Origin: Dictyobacter vulcani
Lineage (GTDB): Bacteria > Chloroflexota > Ktedonobacteria > Ktedonobacterales > Ktedonobacteraceae
DNA: 64,000 bases
Direction: 5' to 3'
NCBI RefSeq assembly: GCF_008974265.1
Contig: NZ_BKZW01000001.1
Span: 1,364,001-1,428,000, forward strand
Within the stretch, counting starts at the first letter, position 1, and the number at the start of each line of letters is the position of its first letter. The translations under genes and the position numbers were made by a program. Of the stretch, positions 1-9,287 are shown piece by piece. The notes beneath the pieces were generated by a model. It had not been told where the DNA came from, ran no database searches, and saw only the letters and a program-made list of their open reading frames with translations.

Positions 1-41
1 TATATTATTTACAAAGTTCCCTGCAGTAAGCAAAATTCCCT

Positions 42-575
42 TTAGTACTGGATCAACGCAAAGACATCGTGGCCTTCTAAACGCTCCCGACCTTTCAGGA
101 AACCCAGCTCTACCAGGAAGGCGATACCAGCAACATGGCCGCCCATCTTCTCAACCAGCTCAATGGATGCCGAAACCGTACCGCCGGTAGCCAGCAAATC
201 ATCCACAATCAACACACGCTGACCGGGTTTGATCGCATCAGTATGTAACTCAACTACATTGGTCCCATATTCGAGTGCATATTCCACACTCACGGTTTCA
301 GATGGCAACTTACCGAATTTACGCACCGGTACGAAGCCACAATTGAGCAGATATGCCAGCGGTGCCCCGAAAATAAAACCCCGAGACTCAACGCCAACCA
401 CGGCTTCAATACCAGCCCCGGCATAATGCGCGGCCAAACGATCCATCGCAACATGAAATGCCTTAGGATCCTGCAGCAAGGGAGTAATATCCTTAAAAAG
501 GACCCCTTCCTGGGGAAAATTAGGAATATCGCGAACCCAATCTTCCAATCGTATAGGCTCGGATGTTGACGTCAT
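42..575 (-). CDS. apt: Adenine phosphoribosyltransferase
   Basis: Converts adenine and PRPP to AMP and pyrophosphate in cytoplasmic purine salvage. The 177-residue product has the usual family length. It carries the PRPP-binding loop VLIVDDLLATGGT near residues 121-133 and the upstream GVESRGFIFGAPLA segment typical of Apt. The ATG at 575 follows a GAGGAG ribosome site at good spacing. It is transcribed alone on the minus strand, and a promoter match lies about 145 bases upstream. The assignment is secure; there is no sign of truncation. Confidence 0.96.
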   Translation of the reverse strand: MTSTSEPIRLEDWVRDIPNFPQEGVLFKDITPLLQDPKAFHVAMDRLAAHYAGAGIEAVVGVESRGFIFGAPLAYLLNCGFVPVRKFGKLPSETVSVEYALEYGTNVVELHTDAIKPGQRVLIVDDLLATGGTVSASIELVEKMGGHVAGIAFLVELGFLKGRERLEGHDVFALIQY

Positions 576-720
576 GAGCTATGTTCTCCTCTGTATGAAA
601 TTGGCACTAACACAGGGTAGGTCAGACTATCCATTGTAGTTCTTGACGGCCCCCTGCCTTCACGGAACATCAATTGTAAACACTAGATCATGAATAACAA
701 TCAATATTTTCTCCGTTAGC

Positions 721-749
721 AGTATACGCTAGCCATTTCTCACATGCAA
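721..749 (-). promoter_or_regulatory. Candidate sigma-70 promoter of apt
   Basis: On the minus strand TTGCAT (744-749) and TATACT (721-726) are separated by exactly 17 bases, and the match points towards apt. The leader to the apt start would be about 140 nt. This is a pattern match only. Confidence 0.55.
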
Positions 750-842
750 GAAATTTTTGAGCGGGTACTCTCATTCTAACACATGAGAAACGTTGATCCT
801 ACGAGGCAAGCAGCATGAACATCAACATCCACAACCTTAGCG

Positions 843-1364
843 CTAGTACGCTGTCTGCGCTTGAGTTCCCTCAACCGGTGGCAACTGCGCCGTACAATAC
901 GCACAACGTGTCGCCTTCAAAGGCACCGAACTCAGACAGAAAGGACAATCCTTTGTGGTTGGACCCTCTTCTTTTTTGGGACGCAAACGATTATAGCGAT
1001 CATTCAAGGTGTTGATTGGTTTGACCACGAAAAAATAGACTACTGCCGCAGTCAAGATAAAACTGATCAGAACACCGATAAAATGCCCATACGCCAATGG
1101 TGGAATAGCACCAACCGGCGGAGTTTTAACTTTATCAAAGCTAGAGGTATGAGCAAAAGAACCGATCAATGGCTGTAAAAAGTCAGTAACAAAAGCCTGG
1201 ACCAAACCATTGAATGCGGCACCGATGACAATACCAACCGCCAGGTCAACAACATTGCCACGCAACAGGAATTTCTGGAAATCACCCAGTGTATTCAAGC
1301 CACCTCTAAAGCCACGTTTTCCGTAATCCATAAGATTATCTCGATCAAATAAGTCCCGAGCCAT
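843..1364 (-). CDS. mscL: Large-conductance mechanosensitive channel (MscL family)
   Basis: Stretch-activated channel of the cytoplasmic membrane that releases solutes on hypo-osmotic shock. The product is about 173 residues with two membrane spans: one at FLLRGNVVDLAVGIVIGAAF, which is the conserved MscL pore helix TM1, and one at FIGVLISFILTAAVVYFFVV. The cytoplasmic tail is longer than in E. coli MscL and ends in a zinc-ribbon-like CPFC-x10-CAYC motif, which is found in some Chloroflexota and Actinobacteria homologues. I prefer the ATG at 1364 over an in-frame ATG at 1400, because AGAAGGAG sits six bases before it. Single gene, divergent from rlmB. Confidence 0.92.
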   Translation of the reverse strand: MARDLFDRDNLMDYGKRGFRGGLNTLGDFQKFLLRGNVVDLAVGIVIGAAFNGLVQAFVTDFLQPLIGSFAHTSSFDKVKTPPVGAIPPLAYGHFIGVLISFILTAAVVYFFVVKPINTLNDRYNRLRPKKEEGPTTKDCPFCLSSVPLKATRCAYCTAQLPPVEGTQAQTAY

Positions 1365-1669
1365 GAACACTCCTTCTCTTTTAAAAAGCGATGAGACCAC
1401 GATAAATTTGCCAGTTTATTGCACACGCATATATTACGCATGAGATAAATATTCCGCTACAGCATAGAGACATGTATTTCTGTAGCTGGCCATATCATGC
1501 ACCGTAAACAAATGCATGTACAAATGTAGCTATTTCTCAGAGTAGCATAAAGCAGAGCCATAATTCTAGTGCGAACGAGCTCATTTGCATGCGGCATTTC
1601 AAATCAGCGAATAATAGGCAAAGGATAAAATGCCATCTGGAGCAAGTAGTAGAGGCTGGCGCGTGGTTA

Positions 1670-1678
1670 TGCTATACT
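1670..1678 (+). promoter_or_regulatory. Extended -10 promoter of rlmB
   Basis: TGC followed by TATACT (1673-1678) forms an extended -10 about 45 bases before the rlmB start. No clear -35 is visible. The 1365-1723 gap between mscL and rlmB holds nothing else I can support. Confidence 0.5.
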
Positions 1679-1723
1679 CGGTAAAAAATTACTAGCAATC
1701 ACCACGCTACACAAAGAGGTACT

Positions 1724-2476
1724 ATGCCTGAATATATATGGGGACGTAATCCCGTTTCCGAGACATTACAAGCTGGACGCCATGTACAGCGCCTGCTACT
1801 CGCCGAGGGGGTGCGGGAGGCACCGGCTATCGCGGCCATTTTAAAAGAGGCCAACCGACGACTAATTCCTGTCGATGTGGTGCCGCGCCACCGCCTGGAC
1901 CAGATCAGCCATGGGGCTGTGCATCAGGGCTGTATCGCCCAGGTAGCGGAGCGCACCTACGCCAATCTCGAAGATATCCTGGCCCTGGCAGAGCAGAAAC
2001 AGGAAGCGCCCTTTATTTTGATTCTGGATGCGATTCAGGATGTGAATAATCTGGGTTCCTTGCTGCGGACCGCTGAAGCGGCCGGAGTCCATGGGGTCGT
2101 CATTCCAGAGCATCGGGCAGCTGAGGTCAACGCGACCGTCGTCAAAACCTCTGCTGGCGCGACCGAGCATATCCTGATCGCGCAAGAGACCAATATTACG
2201 CGCGTCATTGATAAGCTCAAAGAGCAGAATGTCTGGGTGGTCGGTCTGGCAGGAGAAGGCAAAACCCTCTACACGCAGGCGAATCTTACCGGTGCCCTGG
2301 CCCTGGTTGTCGGCAATGAAGGCAAGGGACTGGGCCGATTGGTCCGTGAACATTGTGATGTATTAATCAAGCTCCCGATGTTTGGGCGCGTCAATTCCCT
2401 GAATGCGGCCGTAGCGGGCAGTATCTCGCTCTACGAAGCATTACGCCAGCGAGCCGCGCAAAGTGGAAAAAAGTAA
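1724..2476 (+). CDS. rlmB: 23S rRNA (guanosine-2'-O-)-methyltransferase RlmB / TrmH family
   Basis: SPOUT-class RNA 2'-O-ribose methyltransferase. The N-terminal residues 1-75 form the SpoU substrate-binding domain, starting with the typical YIWGRNPVSETL. The catalytic domain has the three SpoU motifs: DAIQDVNNLGSLLRTAEAAG near 102-121 (Asn and Arg of motif 1), VVGNEGKGL near 191-199, and LPMFGRVNSLNAAVAGSI near 217-234. At 250 residues the length is normal. The ATG at 1724 follows AAAGAGG. The target G2251 is assigned by family; a related SpoU target cannot be excluded. Confidence 0.93.
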   Translation: MPEYIWGRNPVSETLQAGRHVQRLLLAEGVREAPAIAAILKEANRRLIPVDVVPRHRLDQISHGAVHQGCIAQVAERTYANLEDILALAEQKQEAPFILILDAIQDVNNLGSLLRTAEAAGVHGVVIPEHRAAEVNATVVKTSAGATEHILIAQETNITRVIDKLKEQNVWVVGLAGEGKTLYTQANLTGALALVVGNEGKGLGRLVREHCDVLIKLPMFGRVNSLNAAVAGSISLYEALRQRAAQSGKK

Positions 2477-2507
2477 GACACAAGCCAAAAACCAGTACCA
2501 ACACAGA

Positions 2508-2575
2508 AAGATAGACGTATTAAGAGTGAAAAGGACTTAATCCGTTACGCACCATCATTCAGTAACGTCTATCTT
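2508..2575 (+). promoter_or_regulatory. Leader with two competing stem-loops
   Basis: An 11-base inverted repeat (2508-2518 with 2565-2575) encloses two smaller ones: ATTAAG/CTTAAT, and CGTTAC/GTAACG at about 2543-2568. The last overlaps the right arm of the outer repeat, so the two folds exclude each other. It lies between rlmB and the next start codon and could be an rlmB terminator or a leader switch. There is no strong T-run. Confidence 0.35.
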
Positions 2576-2607
2576 AATACAATGTTGTGTTCTCAGGAGT
2601 AATTCTA

Positions 2608-3576
2608 GTGTTCAAAACTTTTATCAGGTCGCTGGGTGTCTTATTTTGCGGCATTGTCGGGTTGGCTTTCTTTACCCTTATTTATACACAACCGGCGGCA
2701 ATGGCGAGTCCATATCCAGCTATGGATCCCACACCGACGCCAACTTCAACCACTACCTATACGCCTGGTCTGAATCTGGCCCTGCCAACTGGAGGCGCAC
2801 CGTCCGGCCATGCAGGAACGGTCATTCAGTTAACGGGCACAGGATTTCCGCCGAATAGCGATGTGACCTTCTCAATCGCGACCGATCCCAATCAGTGCGC
2901 GACCGGCAATGGTGGAGTGGCGGCCTTGCAGCCACAGCAACCCGCCAAAGCCGACGCCAATGGTGGATTTATGGTCCAGGCTGCGTGGCCAGATGGTGCG
3001 AACCAGGCCAATACAAAATATTATGTCTGTGCTACCGCATCGGGCAGTAATGCGGCCGCGCCTACGCCCTTTACATTTGTGGGCGCACCAACCGTCGTGC
3101 CTTCGAGCCAGAGCGTCAATGCGGGCGACAAAGTCACCCTCACAGGCCAGAACTGGCTGCCCCAGCAGGTCTTAAACATCTCGATTGCCCCGAGTGCTGG
3201 TGGTAATCCTATTGCTACTTCCCAGGCCACACCGGACGCCAACGGCAATTTTAGCGTGGATGTATCCATTCCCGCGGAAACGGCTGCCGGAAGCTATAGC
3301 ATCAACGTTGTTGGAACCACCGATCCTAATCTAAAAGCAAGTGCAGCTACTGCGCTTACGATCAACGCACAGGCCACACCCACGCCTGCAGCGACCGCCA
3401 CACCCACACCAGCCCCCACTCCAACAGCTCAAGCCACACCTTCCCCTACACCCACCACAGGCTCCTCTGGTGGCAACTCAAACATGCTCGGACTGATCTT
3501 CGGCCTGGGAGGTATTGGTGTCGTCCTGGTCATTGTAGGCCTGACCATGTTCCTCTCGCACTCCCATAACAACTAA
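2608..3576 (+). CDS. Secreted, membrane-anchored TIG-like repeat protein
   Basis: Function not known. The product is about 322 residues. It has an N-terminal signal/membrane segment (about residues 8-26), then two immunoglobulin-like modules of the kind seen in TIG/IPT domains. These begin near GHAGTVIQLTGTGFPPNSDV and at GDKVTLTGQNWLPQQV. A threonine/proline-rich stalk (about residues 265-290) follows, then a C-terminal membrane helix with a short basic tail. This architecture fits an exported surface protein anchored at its C-terminus. I choose the GTG at 2608 because CAGGAG ends eight bases before it. An upstream in-frame GTG at 2587 lies before that site. Single gene ending at a strong bidirectional terminator. 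Confidence 0.7.
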   Translation: MFKTFIRSLGVLFCGIVGLAFFTLIYTQPAAMASPYPAMDPTPTPTSTTTYTPGLNLALPTGGAPSGHAGTVIQLTGTGFPPNSDVTFSIATDPNQCATGNGGVAALQPQQPAKADANGGFMVQAAWPDGANQANTKYYVCATASGSNAAAPTPFTFVGAPTVVPSSQSVNAGDKVTLTGQNWLPQQVLNISIAPSAGGNPIATSQATPDANGNFSVDVSIPAETAAGSYSINVVGTTDPNLKASAATALTINAQATPTPAATATPTPAPTPTAQATPSPTPTTGSSGGNSNMLGLIFGLGGIGVVLVIVGLTMFLSHSHNN

Positions 3577-3587
3577 CCTGATCAGAA

Positions 3588-3640
3588 CAACAATAAAAAG
3601 CGCGACCGACATAGTATATCGGTCGCGCTTTTTATTGTTG
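3588..3640. terminator. Bidirectional intrinsic terminator
   Basis: A perfect 22-bp inverted repeat (3588-3609 with 3619-3640) has a GC-rich core GCGCGACCGA flanked by A-run and T-run arms. It serves both the TIG-like gene and the convergent DprE2-like gene. Confidence 0.9.
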
Positions 3641-3646
3641 GATGAC

Positions 3647-4381
3647 TTAGAGCGATAGACGCTTGAAGATGCTCTCAGGAATCGATTTGATCACCAGCAT
3701 AACTACACGCCAGTAGCCTGGAACATAGGCAACATCTTTGCGTTTTTTGATCGCCTCATAAATGTCCTTACCCACAGCCTCGGGTTTAGCAAAGAGCAAA
3801 CCCTGCTTCATATGGGCGGTCATCGGGGTCGCCACTGAACCTGGCTTAATAGTAATCACCGAGACACCAGATTTCGATAGACGGTTGCGCAGGCCCTGTA
3901 AGAAGGTGCTGACTGCCGCTTTGGCCGTTCCATAGACATAGTTCGTCTGGCGGCCACGATCACCGGCTACCGACGAGATCACAGCGATACAGCCACGCTT
4001 CTGCTGTTCAAAGTAGTTCGCACTCAGCGTCAAGAGCGAGATCACGCTGAGGGCATTGGTATTCAGTTCCTGCAACGTCTCAGCCACGCTCAGCTCACTG
4101 GCCCGCTGATCACCCAGCGTGCCATGCGCGATCAAGAGTACATCCAGACCACCCAGGGTCGCAATCGCCTGCTGCAACATCTCATCATGATGCTCCAACT
4201 GATTGAGATCCAGCGTATAGGTCTCGATCGCTTTCGCGCCACGCACCTTTAAGTCGGCGGCAACCACGGCCAGTTTCTCGCTAGAACGGCCAACCAGGAA
4301 AAAATCAGCGCCATCGCTGGCAAAGGACTTGGCGGTTTCATGAGCCAGCGCAGAAGTGGCCCCAATAATTGCAACTCTCAT
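3647..4381 (-). CDS. SDR-family oxidoreductase, DprE2-like 2-ulose reductase
   Basis: Short-chain dehydrogenase/reductase of 244 residues. It has a Rossmann fold with the start motif VAIIGATSALAHE (a variant of TGxxxGxG) and a YVYGTAKAA active site (Tyr and Lys spaced YxxxK) near residues 156-164. The sequence and its position directly downstream of a DprE1-like FAD oxidase point to the epimerase pair that converts a polyprenyl-phosphoryl ribose to the arabinose form. In that pathway DprE1 oxidises C2 and DprE2 reduces the keto intermediate with NADH. The gap to the upstream gene is about 100 bases on the same strand, so co-transcription is likely. The substrate in this organism is inferred; only the fold and pairing are visible. 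Confidence 0.78.
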   Translation of the reverse strand: MRVAIIGATSALAHETAKSFASDGADFFLVGRSSEKLAVVAADLKVRGAKAIETYTLDLNQLEHHDEMLQQAIATLGGLDVLLIAHGTLGDQRASELSVAETLQELNTNALSVISLLTLSANYFEQQKRGCIAVISSVAGDRGRQTNYVYGTAKAAVSTFLQGLRNRLSKSGVSVITIKPGSVATPMTAHMKQGLLFAKPEAVGKDIYEAIKKRKDVAYVPGYWRVVMLVIKSIPESIFKRLSL

Positions 4382-4483
4382 CGTATTTTTGCTTTCGTCT
4401 CATTATCTATTGCTACATCACCAAAGCGGTCTCAAACAGATATTTACGCTTCGTGATGAAAACTTTGTACTATTCTAGATATA

Positions 4484-5840
4484 TTAGATATACATCGGGG
4501 TCGTGCGATCGGTCCCTTCAGTGACACGGCGCCAGAAGCTTGAGGAGAATTTAGGATCGATATATTGCTCGAACTCTTGCCACTGCGGATAATACTTCTT
4601 AAAGGACTCAGGACTCATGCGCGCATCTTTAGCCGGATAGAGCACACCACCATTATCCTCAACAATCCGGTCCAGCTCATTCATAAATGTGCGTGTGCGC
4701 TGACCATGATTGGAGAAATCCAGCGCCAGAGTGATACCTGGACGTGGGAAGGACAACATGCCCGGTGACTTGATATGTCCAAACTGCTTCAATACCGTCA
4801 GGAACGAGCCCTCACCTGCCTGCTGGATATGCTGGATACATTTGTGCATAGCTTCGCGCCCATGCTCAAACGGCACCACAAACTGATACTGGAAGAACCC
4901 ACGCTTCCCATAGATTCGATTCCAGTTGTGGATAGCATCCAATGGATAAAAGAAAGGATCATATGGGACAACTTTGCTGACGTGCTTTTCTAGCTGAACG
5001 TGGTAGTATGCTTCGTTGAATGCCTTGACGGTATAGGTATTGAGCGCAAAAGAGGGGAAATCAATCGGCACCATCAGCGGCAATTTCTTTGGCTTATATT
5101 TCTTGGCCAGCTCAGGATCCTGATTGTGGTTACCACGCGAGAACTTACCACGGCAGAGCTTGTCACCACCAATCAAAAGATCTACCCAGGAAACGGTGTA
5201 GTCATAATCTTTATCCGAGGCAGCCGAAAGCTCAAAGAACTCATCAAGCGAGTCAAAACGGATCGATTCCATATCGATGAATGGGTTGACGATCTTGCGC
5301 AGCCGGAACTCGGCCCAGAGGATCACACCAGTCAGGCCCAGGCCACCAATAGTGGCGCGGAAAAGCTCGCTATGCTGCTCAGGGGAACAGATCAGATGCT
5401 CACCACTGGAGCGCACCAGCTCAAATTTCAGCACATGGCAACCAAAGGTTCCGGCGGCATTGGTGGTTTTTACCATGCACATCATTCGCAATCGCACCGC
5501 CAACTGATACAAACTTTGTACCAGGTGTCACTGGCAGGAACCAGCCACGGGGTACCGCCACTTGCAACACATCTGCCAGCGAAACACCGGCCTCACAACG
5601 AATAATACCCTGCTCAGTATCAAAAGAAATAAAGTTTTTTAGATGACTTGTATCGACAGAAACGCCATTTTCATTCAGACAGCTATCGCCATAACTGCGT
5701 CCATAGCCATAAGGGAGAATCGACTGATCGATAGATGCCAGGTCTGGCAATTCATCGCGCCAGTATACGGGTACGACCTGGTTATTGGTTACTGATGGAT
5801 AACGTCCCCAGGATTGGGGCTGTTTATTTTTAGATGCCAT
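4484..5840 (-). CDS. FAD-binding oxidase, DprE1-like (frameshifted as read)
   Basis: FAD-linked oxidase of the PCMH family, similar to decaprenylphosphoryl-ribose 2-oxidase. Residues 1 to about 127 lie in one frame (start at 5840; YGYGRSYGDSC and GGAIANDVHGKNH). The remaining ~325 residues lie in another frame (from about 5460 down to 4484), beginning AAGTFGCHVLKFELVRSSG. Removing one A from the junction (plus-strand TT at 5460-5461) restores the family signature GKNHHAAGTFG and a protein of about 451 residues, which is the expected length. The break is either a real recent frameshift or a sequencing error. It is followed by the DprE2-like gene, as in actinobacterial pairs. Confidence 0.8.
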
Positions 5841-6014
5841 AACGTATCTATTCCTTATCGAGTATACTGCGAAGGGGCAATTTTCAAATAGTTCTTACGT
5901 CCATCATAACGCATAGGCACTAACTTCGCTACGAATCAACCAAAAGGTACAGTGCAAGCGGCAGCAGTACCACCTGATGCCGGCCAGCATTCATCACAAA
6001 AAAGAACATACAGA

Positions 6015-6056
6015 AGGGGCCTGACAGAAACTCTCATATGTTTCTATCAGACCCCT
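6015..6056 (-). terminator. Stem-loop after the nuo operon
   Basis: A 17-base arm at 6015-6031 pairs with 6040-6056 with few mismatches (AGGGGCCTGACAGAAAC against GTTTCTATCAGACCCCT). It lies just beyond the nuoN stop; a T-rich stretch follows about 8 bases later on the minus strand. Confidence 0.65.
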
Positions 6057-6085
6057 CTAGCAATTGCGCTTAGTACGCGGGTGGC

Positions 6086-7582
6086 TTAGCGACCAGTCAG
6101 GGAAGCAAACAGGTGGAAGGCGGCTGGATTAGCAGCATTCAACACGAGCTGAACGATGACGGTCAGGACCAGCAAGGAGGCCGATGCCAGCGTAATTGAG
6201 GTAGCCAGGCTCATTGAAGTAACCAGGCGACCTTCCTTCTGTGGCTCATCAAAGAACATGACTTTGATGACACGGCCATAGTAAACGATCGAGACGATGC
6301 TGTTCAACAAAGCTACTACTACCAGCCATTGCTGGCCAAGCTGCCAGGCAGCTGTGAAGATAAAGACTTTGCTGAAAAAGCCTGCCACCGGTGGAATACC
6401 TGCCAGTGAAAGCAGACAGAGCGCCGTACCCACACTCAAGAGCGGAGCGCGTTTCCACAGACCACGGAAATCATCAATCTTCTCACCACCGGTCAGGTTA
6501 GCCAGAGCAATGATGCCAGAGAAGGCACCCAGATTGGTGACCACATAGACCAGGATGAAGAAGAGGACCGCAGCAATACCTGTCGCGGCCGCAGCTGGAC
6601 TCTTTGGAGCCATGCTCAGAGTGCCAACCACACCGACCAGGATATACCCGGCCTGCGCGATACTGGAGTAGGCCATCATACGCTTGATATTGGTCTGGAC
6701 CGCTGCCACAAAGTTACCCAGTGTCATGGTCAGAGCGGCCACAATCGACAGGACTACGACCAGTGGAACCAGATCAACCTGCCACAGTCCACCATAGATC
6801 AGGACACGGATCAAGGCCGCAAAGCCAGCAGCTTTTGAGCCGACCGAGAAAAAGGCGGTCGCAGGTGTAGGAGCACCTTCATAGATGTCAGGAGCCCACA
6901 TGTGGAACGGAACCGCTGAGATCTTGAAGCCGAAGCCAGCAATGATCAGCACGTCGGCCACAATCACCATCAGGTTGCCGTTTGAAAAGCCCTTGAAGGT
7001 CTGCGCCAGACCCTGCAGATCGGTGGTACCAGTCAGTCCATACAACAAAGCAAAACCGTAGAGCAGAATGGCCGAGGACATCGCACCCAGCAAGACATAC
7101 TTTACAGCCGCCTCAGAGGACTTGGTATCCGAACGGATCAGGCCTGCCATCACATACAGTGGGAAACTGGTCAATTCCAGAGCGATATAGATTGTGATCA
7201 ACTCGCCGGTACTGGCCATGAACATCATACCCACAACTGAGAAGAGCAAGAGCGCATAGAATTCACCATCCGCATGCACATACTTCCCAATATAATCATA
7301 GGAAGCCAGAACAATCACGGCGGCAATAATCAAAAAGATAACTTGAAAAAAGAGAGAATATTGATCCACCACCAGCATGCCGAAGAATGCGGTTTTGGTA
7401 CCACTAAATGTAATGGCCTGCGCAATCGTAAAGGCCGCAGGCACGATCAAACCTACCAGCGAGATAGCCGCGATGACAATACGTTTCTTCGTGAAAAGAT
7501 CAACGGCCATCACCACTAACGCTAACAACATCACACTGATTTCTGGTGCTAGCAGGTAGAGATCAGACGGCTTAAAAGACAT
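6086..7582 (-). CDS. nuoN: NADH-quinone oxidoreductase subunit N
   Basis: Antiporter-like proton-pumping membrane subunit of respiratory complex I. The 498-residue product is almost entirely hydrophobic, with about 14 predicted helices. It has the family core YVLLGAMSSAILLYGFALLYG and MAYSSIAQAGYILVG, with the conserved lysines of the antiporter fold (as in FFSVGSKAAGF). The ATG at 7582 follows AAGGAG. It is the last gene of the nuoJKLMN run and ends before a stem-loop. The length matches the usual NuoN size. Confidence 0.96.
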   Translation of the reverse strand: MSFKPSDLYLLAPEISVMLLALVVMAVDLFTKKRIVIAAISLVGLIVPAAFTIAQAITFSGTKTAFFGMLVVDQYSLFFQVIFLIIAAVIVLASYDYIGKYVHADGEFYALLLFSVVGMMFMASTGELITIYIALELTSFPLYVMAGLIRSDTKSSEAAVKYVLLGAMSSAILLYGFALLYGLTGTTDLQGLAQTFKGFSNGNLMVIVADVLIIAGFGFKISAVPFHMWAPDIYEGAPTPATAFFSVGSKAAGFAALIRVLIYGGLWQVDLVPLVVVLSIVAALTMTLGNFVAAVQTNIKRMMAYSSIAQAGYILVGVVGTLSMAPKSPAAAATGIAAVLFFILVYVVTNLGAFSGIIALANLTGGEKIDDFRGLWKRAPLLSVGTALCLLSLAGIPPVAGFFSKVFIFTAAWQLGQQWLVVVALLNSIVSIVYYGRVIKVMFFDEPQKEGRLVTSMSLATSITLASASLLVLTVIVQLVLNAANPAAFHLFASLTGR

Positions 7583-7656
7583 AATTACTCCTTAACCCCT
7601 CAGTGAGGGACAATCCAAACATAATGTGGATCGCCCTCACTGAACAGGGGATCCCC

Positions 7657-9273
7657 CTACTTCATTGCGGTCACAGCCGTATGGATAATCGGCGTGATGC
7701 TGCTAGAAATCATATCAATCAAAGGCGCTGGATACACACCAACGAACACGACCAGACCGGCCAGAGCCAGCAAAGGAATAAGTTCGCGGCGCGAAACATC
7801 AGGCATCCAATCCCATTTCTGGTTGAATGGTCCAAAGAAGACGCGCTTAATCATCCACAGGAGATAACCAGCGGTCAGGATCATCGTAAAGACAGCCAGA
7901 ATGGTCGGAATGGTCCAGACGCGGAAACTACTGGTGAAGACCATGTATTCAGCCACGAAGCCAGCCAGACCGGGAAGTCCCAGCGAAGCCATAGCCGCGA
8001 AGGTGAAGAGCGTTCCCAGCATCGGCATGCGTTTAGCGATACCACCAAAGACCGCGATTTCACGAGTATGGGCCAGGTCATAGACAACACCGACGCAGAA
8101 GAAGAGCATACCGGTGATGATACCGTGGCTGAACATCTGCAAGGTTGCACCTGTCAGGGCCACCTGCCGGAACGCCTGATCGCCACCTGCCAGCGCACCC
8201 TGGAACATACCATTGCCAGCGCCAGCCGCAGCGGCGACACCCAGCAAGATAATACCCATGTGGCTCACACTGGAGTAAGCGATCAGCTTCTTCATATCCT
8301 TCTGCACCAGACAGATAGCCGCGCCATACAGAATATTAATGACCGCGATTACCGCCAGCCAGCCAGCGAACTGGCCCAGGCCTCCAGGGAAGAGGGTAAA
8401 GCAGAAGCGAATCAAGCCGTAGGCACCCATCTTCAGCAGCACACCAGCCAGCAGAACGCTGACCTCGGTCGGAGCATCCGTGTGGGCATCCGGCAACCAG
8501 GTATGGAATGGGAACATCGGGATCTTCACCGCGAAGGCCATAAAGACCAGCAGGAAGGTCAGCAACTGTAAGCTAATACCGATACCCAGAATGGTTGTTG
8601 TACCACCAATCAAGTGATGGGACAGGTACTGCATGTCCGAGCTACCCATGGTGAAGTACAACAGGATAAAGCCGGCCAGCATAAACACGCTACCAAAGAA
8701 CGTGTAGAGCAAGAACTTCCAGGCGGAATAGATACGTCCAGGCACACCGTGCTTGATCGCATCACTCCCCCAGACACCGATCAGGATGAACATCGGAGCC
8801 AGCTCAACTTCCCACATCAGGAAGAAGAAGAAGATATCCAATGCCATAAAGACACCCATCACACCAGCTTCCAGCAACAGAATCAGGGCCAGATAGTCTT
8901 TGAAGCGCTTCTTATTCCAGCCACCAATCACGGCCAGCATGGTCAGTAACGCATTCAACACCACCATTGGCAGGCTCAAGCCATCCACGCCCAGGAAATA
9001 CTGAACCGTGAAATGCACCGAACCCGCATTAAAGTTAATCCAGGGAAGCTTGACTTGATCCGCCAGATTATTCAGATCACCGAATCCGGTAATGCCATGA
9101 ACATTCAAGATACGAAAGAAAATGTACAGTGAAAGTACAAAGGTCGCAGCCGAGAAAGCCAGGGCTACCCATTTAGACCATTCAGACCATTTTTTTGGAA
9201 CCACATAGATTGCCAGTGCACCAAGAACGGGCAGCAGGAGAATCCATGTGAGATCATAAGTGAAAATCGACAT
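7657..9273 (-). CDS. nuoM: NADH-quinone oxidoreductase subunit M
   Basis: Antiporter-like complex I membrane subunit, 538 residues. Family signatures include LMWEVELAPMFILIGVWG (catalytic Glu on TM5), PMFPFHTWLPDAHTDAPTEV, and AYSSVSHMGIILLGVAA near residues 333-349. The gene starts 15 bases after the nuoL stop, with AAGGATT before the ATG. It encodes one of the three Mrp-like proton channels of complex I and is intact. A long antisense open frame over it is a composition artefact. Confidence 0.97.
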   Translation of the reverse strand: MSIFTYDLTWILLLPVLGALAIYVVPKKWSEWSKWVALAFSAATFVLSLYIFFRILNVHGITGFGDLNNLADQVKLPWINFNAGSVHFTVQYFLGVDGLSLPMVVLNALLTMLAVIGGWNKKRFKDYLALILLLEAGVMGVFMALDIFFFFLMWEVELAPMFILIGVWGSDAIKHGVPGRIYSAWKFLLYTFFGSVFMLAGFILLYFTMGSSDMQYLSHHLIGGTTTILGIGISLQLLTFLLVFMAFAVKIPMFPFHTWLPDAHTDAPTEVSVLLAGVLLKMGAYGLIRFCFTLFPGGLGQFAGWLAVIAVINILYGAAICLVQKDMKKLIAYSSVSHMGIILLGVAAAAGAGNGMFQGALAGGDQAFRQVALTGATLQMFSHGIITGMLFFCVGVVYDLAHTREIAVFGGIAKRMPMLGTLFTFAAMASLGLPGLAGFVAEYMVFTSSFRVWTIPTILAVFTMILTAGYLLWMIKRVFFGPFNQKWDWMPDVSRRELIPLLALAGLVVFVGVYPAPLIDMISSSITPIIHTAVTAMK

Positions 9274-9287
9274 GTTTTCTTAATCCT

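Noticed and set aside
5000..5605. 201-codon plus-strand frame over the DprE1-like gene
   Set aside because: Antisense to conserved FAD oxidase sequence, no recognisable domain.
7603..8571. Long plus-strand open frame (322 codons) antisense to nuoM
   Set aside because: It mirrors a well conserved NuoM frame, is rich in Gln and His as expected of an antisense shadow, and has no ribosome site.
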